This document shows positions 10,430-19,738 of a DNA stretch of 64,000 bases, in pieces. The position numbers were made by a program, and so were the translations under genes. Location of the stretch: assembly GCF_009905375.1 (NCBI RefSeq), contig NC_133650.1:60403628-60467627 (forward strand), in the 5' to 3' direction. How positions within the stretch are numbered: position 1 is the first letter of the stretch; each line of letters starts with the position of its first letter. The DNA is from Apium graveolens. Lineage: Eukaryota > Streptophyta > Magnoliopsida > Apiales > Apiaceae. Below the pieces are notes generated by a model that saw only the letters and a list, made by a program, of their open reading frames with translations, had not been told where the DNA came from and made no database searches.

Positions 10430-11330
10430 CACGCGAATAAAATCGAGTCGAACTTAAGTTTTTTTTAAAAAAAATGAATTGAGCCGAGTTTTAATAATCG
10501 AACGGAAAGTAATATTCAAGATCGACTCATTTGTTTACGCGTTCAACACGATATTTCTCACGAACAATCAAGTTGAGCTGAACTCGAGTCCAGTTCGGAC
10601 ATTATCAAGTTGTCCACTAGTAGCTGGTATATAATTTTTACTCGGCCAACTTTAATGTATAATTTAAAGTTTTACAAGTTACACTAGTCTTTATCTTATA
10701 ATATTATACACTAATACTCTACACTTATGTTTTTAATTTATAAAATTTTTTTATGTTAGTTTTAAGAACATACTTAATTTTATTTAAAATTATCGACTCA
10801 TTCATAATATTAGAAACCATAATACTTTTTAAATTGTCGATATCAAAATTTAATATGTTTTGATATTTTACTTAAATTTTATATTTTTTTAAATTAAAAT
10901 TATTCAACGGTATTTATGAAAATATGAAAAATTGAAGACGAATAGATCGTTATAACAATGTTTGATAGCTTTCTTACCGAAAAACTAATCGTTTACATTA
11001 GAAATATAAACAAAATTTCTAAAAGAATAAATTCAATAAATGACGAGAAAAATTTGCTAATAAAAATATTTAAGTGATTAATATCAATTTGTTATTTATA
11101 TATATATTACTATATTTGAGGAGAATCGAGATAGATGAGTTCAAATCGATTGTAAGCTAACCAAGTTGAGTTCGAGCCGAATTGATGAAAAACTCGGCTC
11201 TGCTCATTTACTCATCTGAGTTCATTTCCATATTTAAACTCGACTTGTTTGGGAAAACTCACTGAAAGAAGTTCACTTAAACGACCCCAATCACGAGTTT
11301 TGTTCACGAAATGTTATATTTATTTGCGGT
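10430..11330. repeat. Inverted degenerate CTCGA/GAGTTCGAG-rich repeat
   Basis: The left flank (10430-10610) contains AATCGAGTCGAAC and GAGCTGAACTCGAGTCC. The right flank (11130-11300) contains GTTGAGTTCGAGCCGAATTG and ACTCGGCTCTGCTCA, partly in inverted relation. The centre is AT-rich. The pattern resembles the subterminal regions of non-autonomous DNA transposons, but the class cannot be fixed from sequence alone. Confidence 0.3.
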
Positions 11331-12496
11331 CTTATTCACAAACCCCTCATGTACGTAATCAAATTTATGCAATTATATTATATAACATTTTGAAATATAT
11401 ATATATATAATATTATATTATTACTGAATTTCAACTTATCTATTTATAAGATTTAAGTAAATTTTTCTTATAAACTGGGTCGATACACTCTTGACTAAAT
11501 GTTTAGGTATAAATTCAGATCCAAATGTATAAAAAAGGGTGCACAATGCGGTCTTATTTTGATTTAAGAAAATGTTGGGCACCCTTAATTGATACCCCAA
11601 AATTTTTATCAAATACTTTTAGGTAACTTATTAAATGATAGTAATGATGATATCCGTGTGTATATATCCGCGCATAAATTTAATGTGTTAGATATCGTGG
11701 CAAGTCATTTGTATTATTTGGGAAAAGATTATGGAACCAATTATTATTTCTTCCATTCCATGATAATAATAATAGTCGCTTTAAAAAATTTCATGCTATA
11801 TATGTCTATTTTTAAGTTCAAACGTAAACTTCTTAATATTTTTCCAAAATAGTCCTCTTTAAAATTATATAACGATTAATGAGTGGTGAATAAAGAGTTA
11901 CATTTATGCAATTATAATAAGTGTAAGTGAAAATGTATGTATATTTTTTTAGTAAGTGTAAAAAATTAAAAAAGAGACTACTAATATTGTAGTATGGATG
12001 AAATAATAGAATAAATTTAATGTTTTCATTAATTCAAAAATTTTATAAAGAAACTTTATTAATTAATATAAATTCATGAAAGTCGATAAGATGGATGATG
12101 ACAATGATACGGTGATTGATGTGGCCGACTCACCTGGCCATCATACTTTGAGTGTGGAGATATGGTTAATCAGTTAACAATGCATGTTCTTATTCGAATA
12201 GAATAAGTTCATATTCATGATATTCATGACTCATGGGCCGTTCTAAAGTTATGTTCCTGTAATTATGTTCTAAAGTGGAAGATATTTAACATCCAATTAC
12301 ACATGACAATGTATTCCCATTTCCCAGCTAGATCCAATGCGCACGATGAATGCATGACGTGCCAATAAATTTATTAAATAAAGAGTAGTATAAATGTAAA
12401 ACTTCATTTGACTAAAATGATGGTGATGTTGGTTTGCAGCCGCTAAACACTCAACATGCAAACCATGTGCTTTGAATTCTACCATCTGCTTTGGCC
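11331..12496. other. AT-rich spacer, no gene seen
   Basis: Only short chance ORFs are present; the longest, 11589-11852, has biased composition and no recognisable motif. Dinucleotide runs of TA occur near 11390-11410. The sequence shows no LTR, tRNA or clear inverted repeat. Confidence 0.5.
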
Positions 12497-12501
12497 TTCA
12501 T

Positions 12502-12738
12502 TGTTGAGAATTATTCAAAATTATTTGAATTATTTTCTTAAATATTTGTTGATTAGTTTGTTAGGTGTTATTTCAAATAATTAGTAGATAAGATAAGTTC
12601 TAGTTTTTAGGAGTTTCAGTTTTTTAGTGTATAAAACCACATGTTGGTTATCAGGAATAATTCAGAAGTATGTATCTCATTTTATTCACTACTTCTCTAT
12701 ATTTTTGTCTCTTTCTTTTATTAGTCTAAACACCAACA
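12502..12738 (+). repeat. TR-GAG 5' LTR
   Basis: The LTR starts TGTTGAGAATTATTC and ends AAACACCAACA. It contains the short promoter-like stretch AGTGTATAAAACCACA (TATAAAA around 12632-12642), which would start transcription toward the gag ORF. It pairs with 13822-14056. Confidence 0.92.
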
Positions 12739-12753
12739 GTGGTATCATGAGCC
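12739..12753 (+). other. TR-GAG primer binding site
   Basis: GTGGTATCATGAGCC follows the 5' LTR at once. TGGTATCANGAGC is the usual copia site complementary to the 3' end of initiator Met-tRNA; the T for G at one position is a small departure from TGGTATCAGAGC. Confidence 0.85.
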
Positions 12754-12863
12754 TTATTGATCTTAAGGGTCTGTGATATAACATAACCATATCTTCAAAT
12801 CAAACACCAAATCTTTCTCCTCCATTTTTTAATGGTGAAAATTATCAAGTATGGGCTGTTAAG

Positions 12864-13643
12864 ATGAAAACTCATTTAAAAGGTTTGGGTTTATGGACAT
12901 GGGTGGAAAGTGAGAGGGAGATACAACCTCTTACAGACAATCCTACTCTAAATCAAATCAAGCTTCATGAAAATGAGTCAAGTAAGGGTCCAAGGGCTTT
13001 ATCAATTATTCATACGGCCATGTCAGAATCGATTTTCACAAGAATTATGACTTGTGAAATAGGAAAAGAGGCTTGGGATAAGCTAAAAGAATTGTATGAA
13101 GGCAATGCAAGAATAAAGAGGATGCAAGTTTTAAATCTCAAAAGGGATTTTGATACTTTAGCCATGAAAGAAAAAGACACTATACAAGATTATTATGATA
13201 ATTTGATGGGTGTTGTTAACAAAATGCGGCTGATGGGAGAAGATGTACCTGATAGCAAAATTGTAGAGAAGCTGTTTGTGAGTTTGCCCGAAAGGTTTGA
13301 GTCAAAACTTTCATCTCTTGAAGATTCAAAAGATATAAGTGAACTATCTTTATCCGAGCTAATTAATTCTCTACAAGCTCAAGAACAAAGAAGAGCGATG
13401 AGAAACAAAGAAACTGAAAATTCGGTTGAAGGAGCTTTTTTGGAAAAAACTCAAAAGAAAAAACTAAAATTTACTCAATGTGGTCATTGTAAAAAGAATG
13501 AGCATGAAGAAAAATATTGTTGGAACAAGAAAAGGCCTAAATGCTTTAAATGCAAAAGGTTTGGACATGTGCAAAAGTATTGTAGAGTCAAGACGGAAGA
13601 AAGTGTCAATAAGATACAAGTATTTGACGAAGAACTATTTTGA
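12864..13643 (+). CDS. gag: Gag protein with UBN2 domain and CCHC zinc knuckle
   Basis: This 259-codon frame is the only sizeable intact retrotransposon gene in the window. It reads AWDKLKELYEG, IKRMQVLNLKRDFDTLAMKE, ERFESKLSSLEDSKD and a C-terminal zinc knuckle CFKCKRFGHVQKYC (about residues 225-238), preceded by a partial CGHCKKNEHEEKYC knuckle-like box. This is the copia gag UBN2 layout; gag packages the element RNA. In the same frame the coding-like sequence extends upstream to about 12778 and includes PPFFNGENYQVWAVK, the normal gag N-terminus. That part has no ATG after the TGA near 12772, and an ATA sits where a start would fit. The first usable ATG is therefore 12864, within the domain, and translation may yield a shortened gag. 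Confidence 0.88.
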   Translation: MKTHLKGLGLWTWVESEREIQPLTDNPTLNQIKLHENESSKGPRALSIIHTAMSESIFTRIMTCEIGKEAWDKLKELYEGNARIKRMQVLNLKRDFDTLAMKEKDTIQDYYDNLMGVVNKMRLMGEDVPDSKIVEKLFVSLPERFESKLSSLEDSKDISELSLSELINSLQAQEQRRAMRNKETENSVEGAFLEKTQKKKLKFTQCGHCKKNEHEEKYCWNKKRPKCFKCKRFGHVQKYCRVKTEESVNKIQVFDEELF

Positions 13644-13812
13644 TATTGGAGAGAAGTGCTCCAATGTGTACGTTGGTGAGAAGTGCATCAACATGAAACT
13701 GTGGAGAGAAGGTCTCCCGAAAGAAATTGTGGAGATAAGTGCTCCAACAACAATGGTGATGGTGGGAAGTACAATATCATCGAATTAATTTTAGAATTTT
13801 GAATTTTGAATT

Positions 13813-13821
13813 ATGAGGGAG
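13813..13821 (+). other. TR-GAG polypurine tract
   Basis: ATGAGGGAGTG directly precedes the 3' LTR at 13822. It is the purine-rich stretch that would prime plus-strand DNA synthesis. It is short and contains a T, as is common in small non-autonomous elements. Confidence 0.7.
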
Positions 13822-14056
13822 TGTTGAGAATAATTCAAAATTATTTGAATTATTTTCTTGAATTTTTGTTGATTAGTTTGTTAGGTGTTTTTCAAATAAT
13901 TAGTAGATAAGATAAGTTCTAGTTTTTAGGAGTTTCAGTTTTTTTTAGTGTATAAAACCACACATTGGTTATCAGGAATAATACAGAAGTATGTATCTCA
14001 TTTTATTCACTACTCTATATTTCTCTCTCTTTCTTTTATTAGTCTAAACACCAACA
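13822..14056 (+). repeat. TR-GAG 3' LTR
   Basis: The LTR starts TGTTGAGAATAATTC and ends AAACACCAACA. It matches the 5' LTR closely, with a lost A, two added Ts and one 3-bp loss, plus scattered substitutions. It is followed by the TTCAT duplication. Confidence 0.92.
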
Positions 14057-14061
14057 TTCAT

Positions 14062-14697
14062 CAATGGGCTAATTGCTAGCTTAGTTGTTTGCATTATTAA
14101 AATATTATTAGACATAAGTAATTACAAGGAACTTTTTTTTGTCGGTTAATTACAAGGAACTTGACTTAAAGCTTACAAGGAACTTGAATTACAGCAAAAA
14201 TATAACTCATTACATGAACTTGACCAAAGGCAGCGGCGCATCCGAAGTCCGAGTAGGAGCATGTACTTAAATGAGTATATTACGTGTCAGTGATTCAAAT
14301 TCAGGAACAATTTTTGGTTTTACTGTTCTTGGTCTTACTAAATCTTTCCACCTCCTATATATTCATCTCGGATTAAATATCAATGTGATTACTCAACTGA
14401 AGGTCATATATCAAAAAACACACTATAGTTATCGGGGCCTCATTTGCATCACTCTAGTTGATGATAATGAAAGCCCCATTAGTCAGAATCATTGACTTGA
14501 CATGATTATTACGTGACAGTCGTGAGTTGGACAGGGTGAACATAACTATCTGATTTTTTCTACGTCGATAAGTGCAACAACTATATTATATGTATATACA
14601 TCTATATATATATAAATTAAGGTTCATGGACTTAAATTAGTAGAAATCTAAATCGACCATATATCAGTTTAATTCATTACATGAAATTGAAGGTAAT
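14062..14697. other. Spacer with short TTACAAGGAACTTG repeats
   Basis: Between 14120 and 14225 the word TTACAAGGAACTTG (with variants TTACATGAACTTGAC and GTAATTACAAGGAACTTT) recurs about four times at irregular spacing. The rest (14226-14697) shows no gene. It could be the left flank of the GRF-gene/MULE unit or an unrelated small repeat. Confidence 0.4.
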
Positions 14698-14973
14698 ATG
14701 TCGACATACGGAAGCCCCATGGGTAGAAGCAGTGATAGTTCATTTTCGGTGAAAAAGGAAGAGCACCAAATGTGTTTATATGGGAGATGAGTTAGAGTCT
14801 GTGTATAATGGACTTTAAAAAATTTCCTAGAAGAGGTTTTCACACTTGTGCAATTCATAAAGTAATTGTTTTTATTTACTTAACTTAATATTTATGTAAT
14901 TGTAAAAAGCTATTTTTTTTGTAAATATAGATAGGAGAAGGATGCCATTTCTTTCGGTGGTTTGAAGAAGATT

Positions 14974-16038
14974 TGTTAGGAATATGTTGTGTACTTGATG
15001 ATAACTTGAACAAAACACTTAGTAGATTTTATTTAAGTGATTTTGTAGCTTTCAACGGATGATCAATTCAACATTCGTTGAAAGAGTAGCTTATGTAATA
15101 ATAAGTTTAGTAGCATATTTCTGCATATTATAATGCCTTAGTGTACTAGATGTTGCAGAATGTTTAAGTCATGTTGACTACTAGTTTGATATACAAGATA
15201 GGTTCATTAATTGTAAATATTAGATGCCTTGTAATCTTGTATAAATGAAATGGAGTTAACTGCCAAGAAAACAGTCTTAACAGATGATTCACAAAGCTTC
15301 AACGGATGCTCAACTAAAGCTTCAACGGATGATTCACATAGTCTCAACGGATGATCAGCCAAAGTTTCAACAGATGATCAACCATAGTTTCAACGGATGA
15401 TTCAATGAAGCTTCAACGGATGTTCAAATTCAAAAGAGCAGTTGATAGTGACTTGACAGTCACATGCGTTGATTGTATGCAAATGGAATGTGGCAGCCTA
15501 TTTGTAGGGTTTAGAGAACAAAGAAGCATTTCCATTTACATGCTAAACTGAAGATATTTAAAGATGCTTGATAGAGAAATAAAAGAGCATGAAATTAGAC
15601 TAGAAACAATTTATCATATTTGTTTGTCTTTTTATCATGTAACTTGGTGATATATAATCCAAGTGTAGCAAGTAGAACTTTAATAGTTCATCCAAGTTAG
15701 TAAGCAATAACCAGAGAAATAGATAAGGCAAAATCTGTAAAAAAAAATTATCTGTTCTTGGAGTTCAACTTGTAAGCAGCTGTGTACAATATTGTAACAT
15801 AGAGTTCTCTACTTAATATATATATTTCTGGTGGAAAATTTCAATCTACCAGAAAGTTTTTAAATACTTGTTTTTGATTACTTTGTGTTTTGATTTCTAT
15901 ACTACTTTCATTCCGCACAATTGCTAAATCAAACACAGTTATATATTTATAGAAAAACTGTTCGTAAAATTAAAAAGAAGCTAGAATTACATTCAACCCC
16001 CCTTCTGTAATTCTTGTTTAGATTGTTTGGTAATAACA
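14974..16038 (+). mobile_element. Solo LTR of Sirevirus B family
   Basis: The LTR is 1065 bp, begins TGTTAGGAATATG and ends GGTAATAACA. It is flanked by AGATT on both sides (14969-14973 and 16039-16043), so it is a complete solo LTR left after LTR-LTR recombination. Its last ~230 bp match the 5' LTR fragment of Sirevirus B (19449-19678). It has an internal cluster of CAACGGATGA words (15049-15425). The insertion splits exon 2 of the GRF gene without other loss. Confidence 0.92.
15049..15425 (+). repeat. CAACGGATGA motif cluster in Sirevirus B LTR
   Basis: The word TTCAACGGATGAT(C/T)CA and close variants recur about eight times in 375 bp (near 15051, 15282, 15298, 15322, 15344, 15368, 15391 and 15411), plus an opposite-strand form ATTCGTTGAA at about 15073. 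The same word appears in Sirevirus B gag (21344-21436), after RNase H (39323-39507) and in ORF3 (45667-45696). Confidence 0.85.
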
Positions 16039-16294
16039 AGATTTTTGTCCCAGAGCAATGGAAGTGATTACTCACTTAAATCACAGGAGAATCTATCTAG
16101 AGGAAAAGTTAAAACTTGTTGACGATAATTTAGCAGAAAATGTTGAAAAAGGAAAGATTTTAAAGGAGGAAAGTAGATTGTTAATTGATGCAAGAATTCA
16201 GTTGGAGGCTGACAAATCAAATATGAAAAAACAATTGAAGATCTGTATTTTCTTAGCTATGATAGTGGTTGCATTTGTGATAATGCTGATGTAG

Positions 16295-16648
16295 TTGCAG
16301 TGTAGTAATTGTTGATGTGCAATGGTAGGTAGTAGTAGTGAATGTAGGTCATAGTAGTGAATGTATGATATATTTTTCAATAAATAAAAAGGTCATGTAG
16401 ACCTAATTTTGCTATTTGCATAAATAGCCAAAGTATTAGTTGATTAAAAAATGAATAGTTATGTAGACAACTTCATTTAATACCATCAATACCAAATAAC
16501 AAAAGTGATACACTGTCTTACAATCAGATGATAAAAACCAAAATGCATAAGTCTTAGAATGAGGAACTTTACATAACATATTTAAAAATCTGAAAATAGA
16601 TACTTAGCATCATTACATAGTCATAACCATAAGTCTTGAAAGAGAAGT
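16295..16648. other. Spacer between two convergent genes
   Basis: AT-rich 354-bp stretch between the stop of the GRF gene (plus) and the stop of the MULE transposase (minus). It holds GTAGTAGTAG-like short repeats at 16320-16340 and probable 3' ends of both units (AATAAATAAAA near 16379-16390 on plus). No other coding signal is seen. Confidence 0.5.
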
Positions 16649-19443
16649 TTAAGGTATTCTACATACAGTGCTTGAGTTGTTGCTAGTTCCAGCTCTAAAT
16701 GGGGGAGTTGATGCTGGTGGTGTGCCCTTTGGAGGATTGAAAGGAATGAGGCCCGGTGTAGGCATGAAAATAGCCTTAGTGCCTACATGTCCTCCAATTT
16801 TGTCACTATAACCTACATAGTCCTTGCCACTTTTCTTCCAATCATCTGCATTTTGACCCTTGACCAAGGGCATTTTCTTCCTTGGAACTTTTTTGAAAAA
16901 TGCTAATGGCTCATCATCTTTTAGTTCACTTGTCTCTTTCTCTGCTACCAATGGCTCTGGTTTTCCTTGTTCATCTTTATTCCCAAAGTACTCATCTTCA
17001 AATAGTCTCCACACCTTATTGTCACTCCTTTCCTCAAGATTATGATCTGATTCATTTTCTAATTTAGATTCTGATGCTAGTACCTTGCCTTTACCAGTGT
17101 AAGATGGTTCCTTGACTTACTTTTTCCAATTTGTGAAGATTGTATTTGAGGTTCATTGATTTTAATCCCTTTTATTGGCATTCTCACAGTAAGTTTTTGT
17201 CTTTTAAGTTCCTTGGATGATTTCTTCTTTGGATTAGTTTTTGTGCTCTTCCTTTTATTGGTTGAATTCTGCTTTTCAGTTTCTGCAGTTTCATGGTTTT
17301 CAGCTGTGTTCTTAACTTCATCTTTCCCTGGGCATTTTGACAGTCGGTGTCCTTTTTGTCTGTAGTTGCTGCAATGCATCACCTTTTTGTTGGAAAACAT
17401 TTGTAAGATAACACCTTAAGATGGTGTTGCTTGACTCCTTGAGCCTCATTCCCAAGCCTCTCTCCTTCTTAACTTCTTAGGCCTGTCTATTAGCTTTTTT
17501 AGGTATGCCTGAATGCAATAACTCCTCAATAACATGGAAGTCCCAGGATTCCTCCCCTTTCATAGCTTTAAGTGAGTATTGCCATGTTGCCATATTTTTT
17601 TTTCTTGTAGTACTCTGAAACATAATCAACAAGTTGGTGTCTCCTTGAACGAATTGCTGCAATGGCATGATGGCAAGGAATACCAGTTAAGTCAAACATC
17701 CTACAATCACAGCTTCTTGCCTCCAGGTCCACTGTCACTGATCTTGTACCAAACTTAACTTGAAATTTTTTATGTCCATCCTATGCAGCAGACCACTTTA
17801 TTCACTCAGTGATCAAGATGTCCAAATATTTTTTGATTTTAGGAAAAATCTGAAGGTCAGATTTAATCATGTCATTCCTTTTTGCCTCATCCTTGTCATC
17901 AACTTGAAGTGTATTTCTTGCAACATTGTCAACAATGGCATAAACCTATAAACCATTAAATGGTTACCCATAATAAAATGCAGAAATAAACAATATATTA
18001 AACAAGGTGTGTATTTACCTTTTATTGATTATCCCTGAGTTGAAAATCCCTGACATGTTATTGTCTGTGTTATTAACCAAGGAGTGTGTGGAAAAGAATG
18101 GCTTACACCACTGTTTGGGATTCAATATAGACAAATGTGCATAAGCAGCCTTTGAGTGCTCCAATTCTTTCATTGATCTGGTATATGCCATCTTGTGTGT
18201 AGCATAAGCAATATTCCAAAAAATCCTCTTTAACAAAGAGCTGGGGAACCTGCACAAGCGTTCAGATATTATACACAAGGAATTACAAAAATTCACAAAA
18301 TTGAAACATAAAAATTCAAAAAATTGATAGTTATACCTTTTTTATGAAATCGGAACACAGATGTCTTATGCAAAATCTGTGTTCTACCCTAGGTATAAGC
18401 TCCTTCACAATATTTTCAAGTCCTTTTTGTTGCTCACTAATAATAGTCAAGCCTCTCCCATCATTCAAATCTAGGTCATCACTCATCAAATCAATGAACC
18501 ATCTCGAAGAATGTGTATTTTCTGATTCCACAATAGCATAACATATAGGGAACATTTGATTTTCTCATCTCGCCCTACAACTGCTAGTAACTGCCCACCA
18601 GTGACTGTTTTGAGGAAACAACCATCTAAACCAGTAACTGGTCTACACCTGTCCTTCCATCTAGCCTTCAATGCAAAATAACACACACATATTCTCTTAA
18701 ATTTGACAGGGTCATCTAGATTCAGCCTTGTAGTTGAAATCTTCATAGTATTTTTTGGGGTTACTTATCAAAAACTCATGGCCAAAGTCCCTACTCCTTC
18801 AAGTGCAGCTTTCCTAAATTTGAGAATCTTAAGTCTAGGGTCCTAAACCTCCAATTCATGATTGATAGTTTCTACCATCTCCTTATAGCTCCATTATGGA
18901 TTCTTCCTAATTCTGTCCCCAAAAACCTCCACTAAGTACTGAACATTTTCCATTTTATTAGCATATGGCTTAGTGCACAAGTGTGTGTCCACCAGTATTT
19001 TAATTGTGCAAGCCTCCCCATCCTGGTCCCAACTATACCATATGTAGAAGGGGCACTTAGCCTCACTACTTGGCACCTTCGTGCATCATTAGTTATAAAT
19101 TGCCCAACTTTTCTTTCACTAACTCCATATGTTCTCTCTTGGTCCTCAAACTCTGCCATGTTAACAAATTTTTTACCAACCTCCCATCTTGGAACACCAC
19201 TAGTACTTTTCTTACTTCTCAAATTTTTTCTTCTTTTTGGATTAGGTGGACCTACATAACCAATCTTAGCATTCTCTTCCTCACTTGAAGAAGAGAGTGA
19301 CTTCATAATATGAGAATCAAACTCAGACTCCTCACCAAGGGACTTATTGGGTATGTTCATAGAATTATACATACTATCCTTGAATTTCTTAGCATTTTGT
19401 CTTATAATTTGTTCTTCCTCGTCGCTTACACAATCATCAGGAA
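16649..19443 (-). pseudogene. Mutator-like (MULE) transposase remnant
   Basis: Read downward from 19443: an acidic N-terminal part (SDEEEQIIRQNAKKF); WEVGKKFVNMAEFEDQERTY, the MULE DNA-binding region; the zinc-ligand part KCPFYIWYSWD...THLC; then the DDE core with TGLDGCFLKTVTGG, VGRDEK, FPICYAIVESEN and QQKGLENIVKELIPRVEHRFC. Where the family has SDxQKGL the sequence has SEQQKGL, so the second catalytic Asp appears changed to Glu. Then come ILNPKQWCKPFF, a SWIM-type zinc finger (CDCRMFDLTGIPCHH, ~17650-17730) and a damaged zinc knuckle (CSNYRQKGHRLSKC). Likely introns are 18336-18250 and about 18019-17947, with GT..AG ends. Stops and frameshifts disable it. The 5' end is cut at 19443-19449 by the Sirevirus B LTR fragment, so terminal inverted repeats cannot be checked. 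Confidence 0.88.
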
Positions 19444-19448
19444 CTAAA

Positions 19449-19678
19449 CTCTACTTAATATATATCTCTGGTGGAAAAGTTCAATCCACCAGAAAGTTTT
19501 TAAATACTTGTATTTGATTATTTTGTGTTTGATTTCTATACTACTTTCATTCTGCACCATTGCTAAATCAAACACAGTTATATATTTATAGCAGAACTGT
19601 TCTTAAAATTAAAAAGAAGCCAGAATTACATTCAACCCCCCTTTCTATAATTCTTGTTTAGATTGTTTGGGAATAACA
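19449..19678 (+). repeat. Sirevirus B 5' LTR, 3' fragment only
   Basis: The last 230 bp of the LTR (CTCTACTTAATATATATCTC to GGGAATAACA) match 15808-16038 of the solo LTR. The first ~835 bp are missing; the MULE sequence joins at 19443-19449 without target duplication, which points to a deletion across the boundary. Confidence 0.88.
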
Positions 19679-19694
19679 ATTGGTATCAAAGCAA
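19679..19694 (+). other. Sirevirus B primer binding site
   Basis: ATTGGTATCAAAGCAAGC directly follows the LTR end. TGGTATCA(G/A)AGC is the copia site complementary to initiator Met-tRNA. Confidence 0.85.
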
Positions 19695-19738
19695 GCTCTT
19701 GAAGAACAAAGAGTTTAAAGATCACAACAACTAACAAG

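Larger units (their letters stand above)
12502..14056 (+). mobile_element. Complete gag-only LTR element (TR-GAG type)
   Basis: This 1555-bp element is flanked by TTCAT on both sides (12497-12501 and 14057-14061), a perfect 5-bp target-site duplication. It has LTRs of 237 and 235 bp starting TGTTGAGAA and ending CCAACA, a primer binding site, one gag ORF and a short purine tract before the 3' LTR. There is no protease, integrase, RT or RNase H, so it must be mobilised by proteins of another copia element. Structure and size match the plant class of terminal-repeat retrotransposons with a GAG domain. The two LTRs differ by several substitutions and three small indels, so insertion is not very recent. 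Confidence 0.92.
14698..16294 (+). pseudogene. GRF-type zinc-finger gene, split by a solo LTR
   Basis: Two exons can be read. Exon 1 (14698-14861) starts MSTYGSPMGRSS and holds a damaged first half of a GRF zinc finger: CLYG where CxCG is expected, two in-frame stops and a one-base shift before RRGFHTCAIH. The intron 14862-14930 has GT..AG ends and joins CAIHK to IGEGCHFFRWFEEDFCPRAMEV in frame. CxFFxW and CPR are the second half of the GRF finger. Exon 2 is interrupted at 14974 by a solo LTR and resumes at 16044. It then encodes a basic, coiled-coil-like stretch (LEEKLKLVDDNL onward) and a C-terminal hydrophobic helix (ICIFLAMIVVAFVIMLM). Small plant GRF proteins of about 150 residues with a C-terminal membrane helix are common and often repeat-associated. 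It converges on the MULE transposase. Its function is unknown; host gene or transposon cargo are both possible. Confidence 0.8.

Noticed and set aside
11589..11852. 87-codon ORF in spacer
   Set aside because: Biased Ile/Tyr/Phe/Asn composition as expected for AT-rich DNA, and no recognisable motif.
13480..13788. 102-codon ORF overlapping gag of the TR-GAG element
   Set aside because: Shifted-frame shadow of the gag zinc-knuckle region; the gag frame has the knuckle and the UBN2 motifs.
15049..15425. Possible CRISPR-like array (spaced CAACGGATGA repeats)
   Set aside because: Repeat units are too short, variable in spacing and lie in a plant retrotransposon LTR; no cas genes or prokaryotic context.
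19443..19678. MULE inserted into a Sirevirus B LTR between 16038 and 19449
   Set aside because: The last ~230 bp of the LTR occur twice, and the left copy is a complete solo LTR with its own AGATT duplication inside the GRF gene; two separate LTRs fit better than one split LTR.
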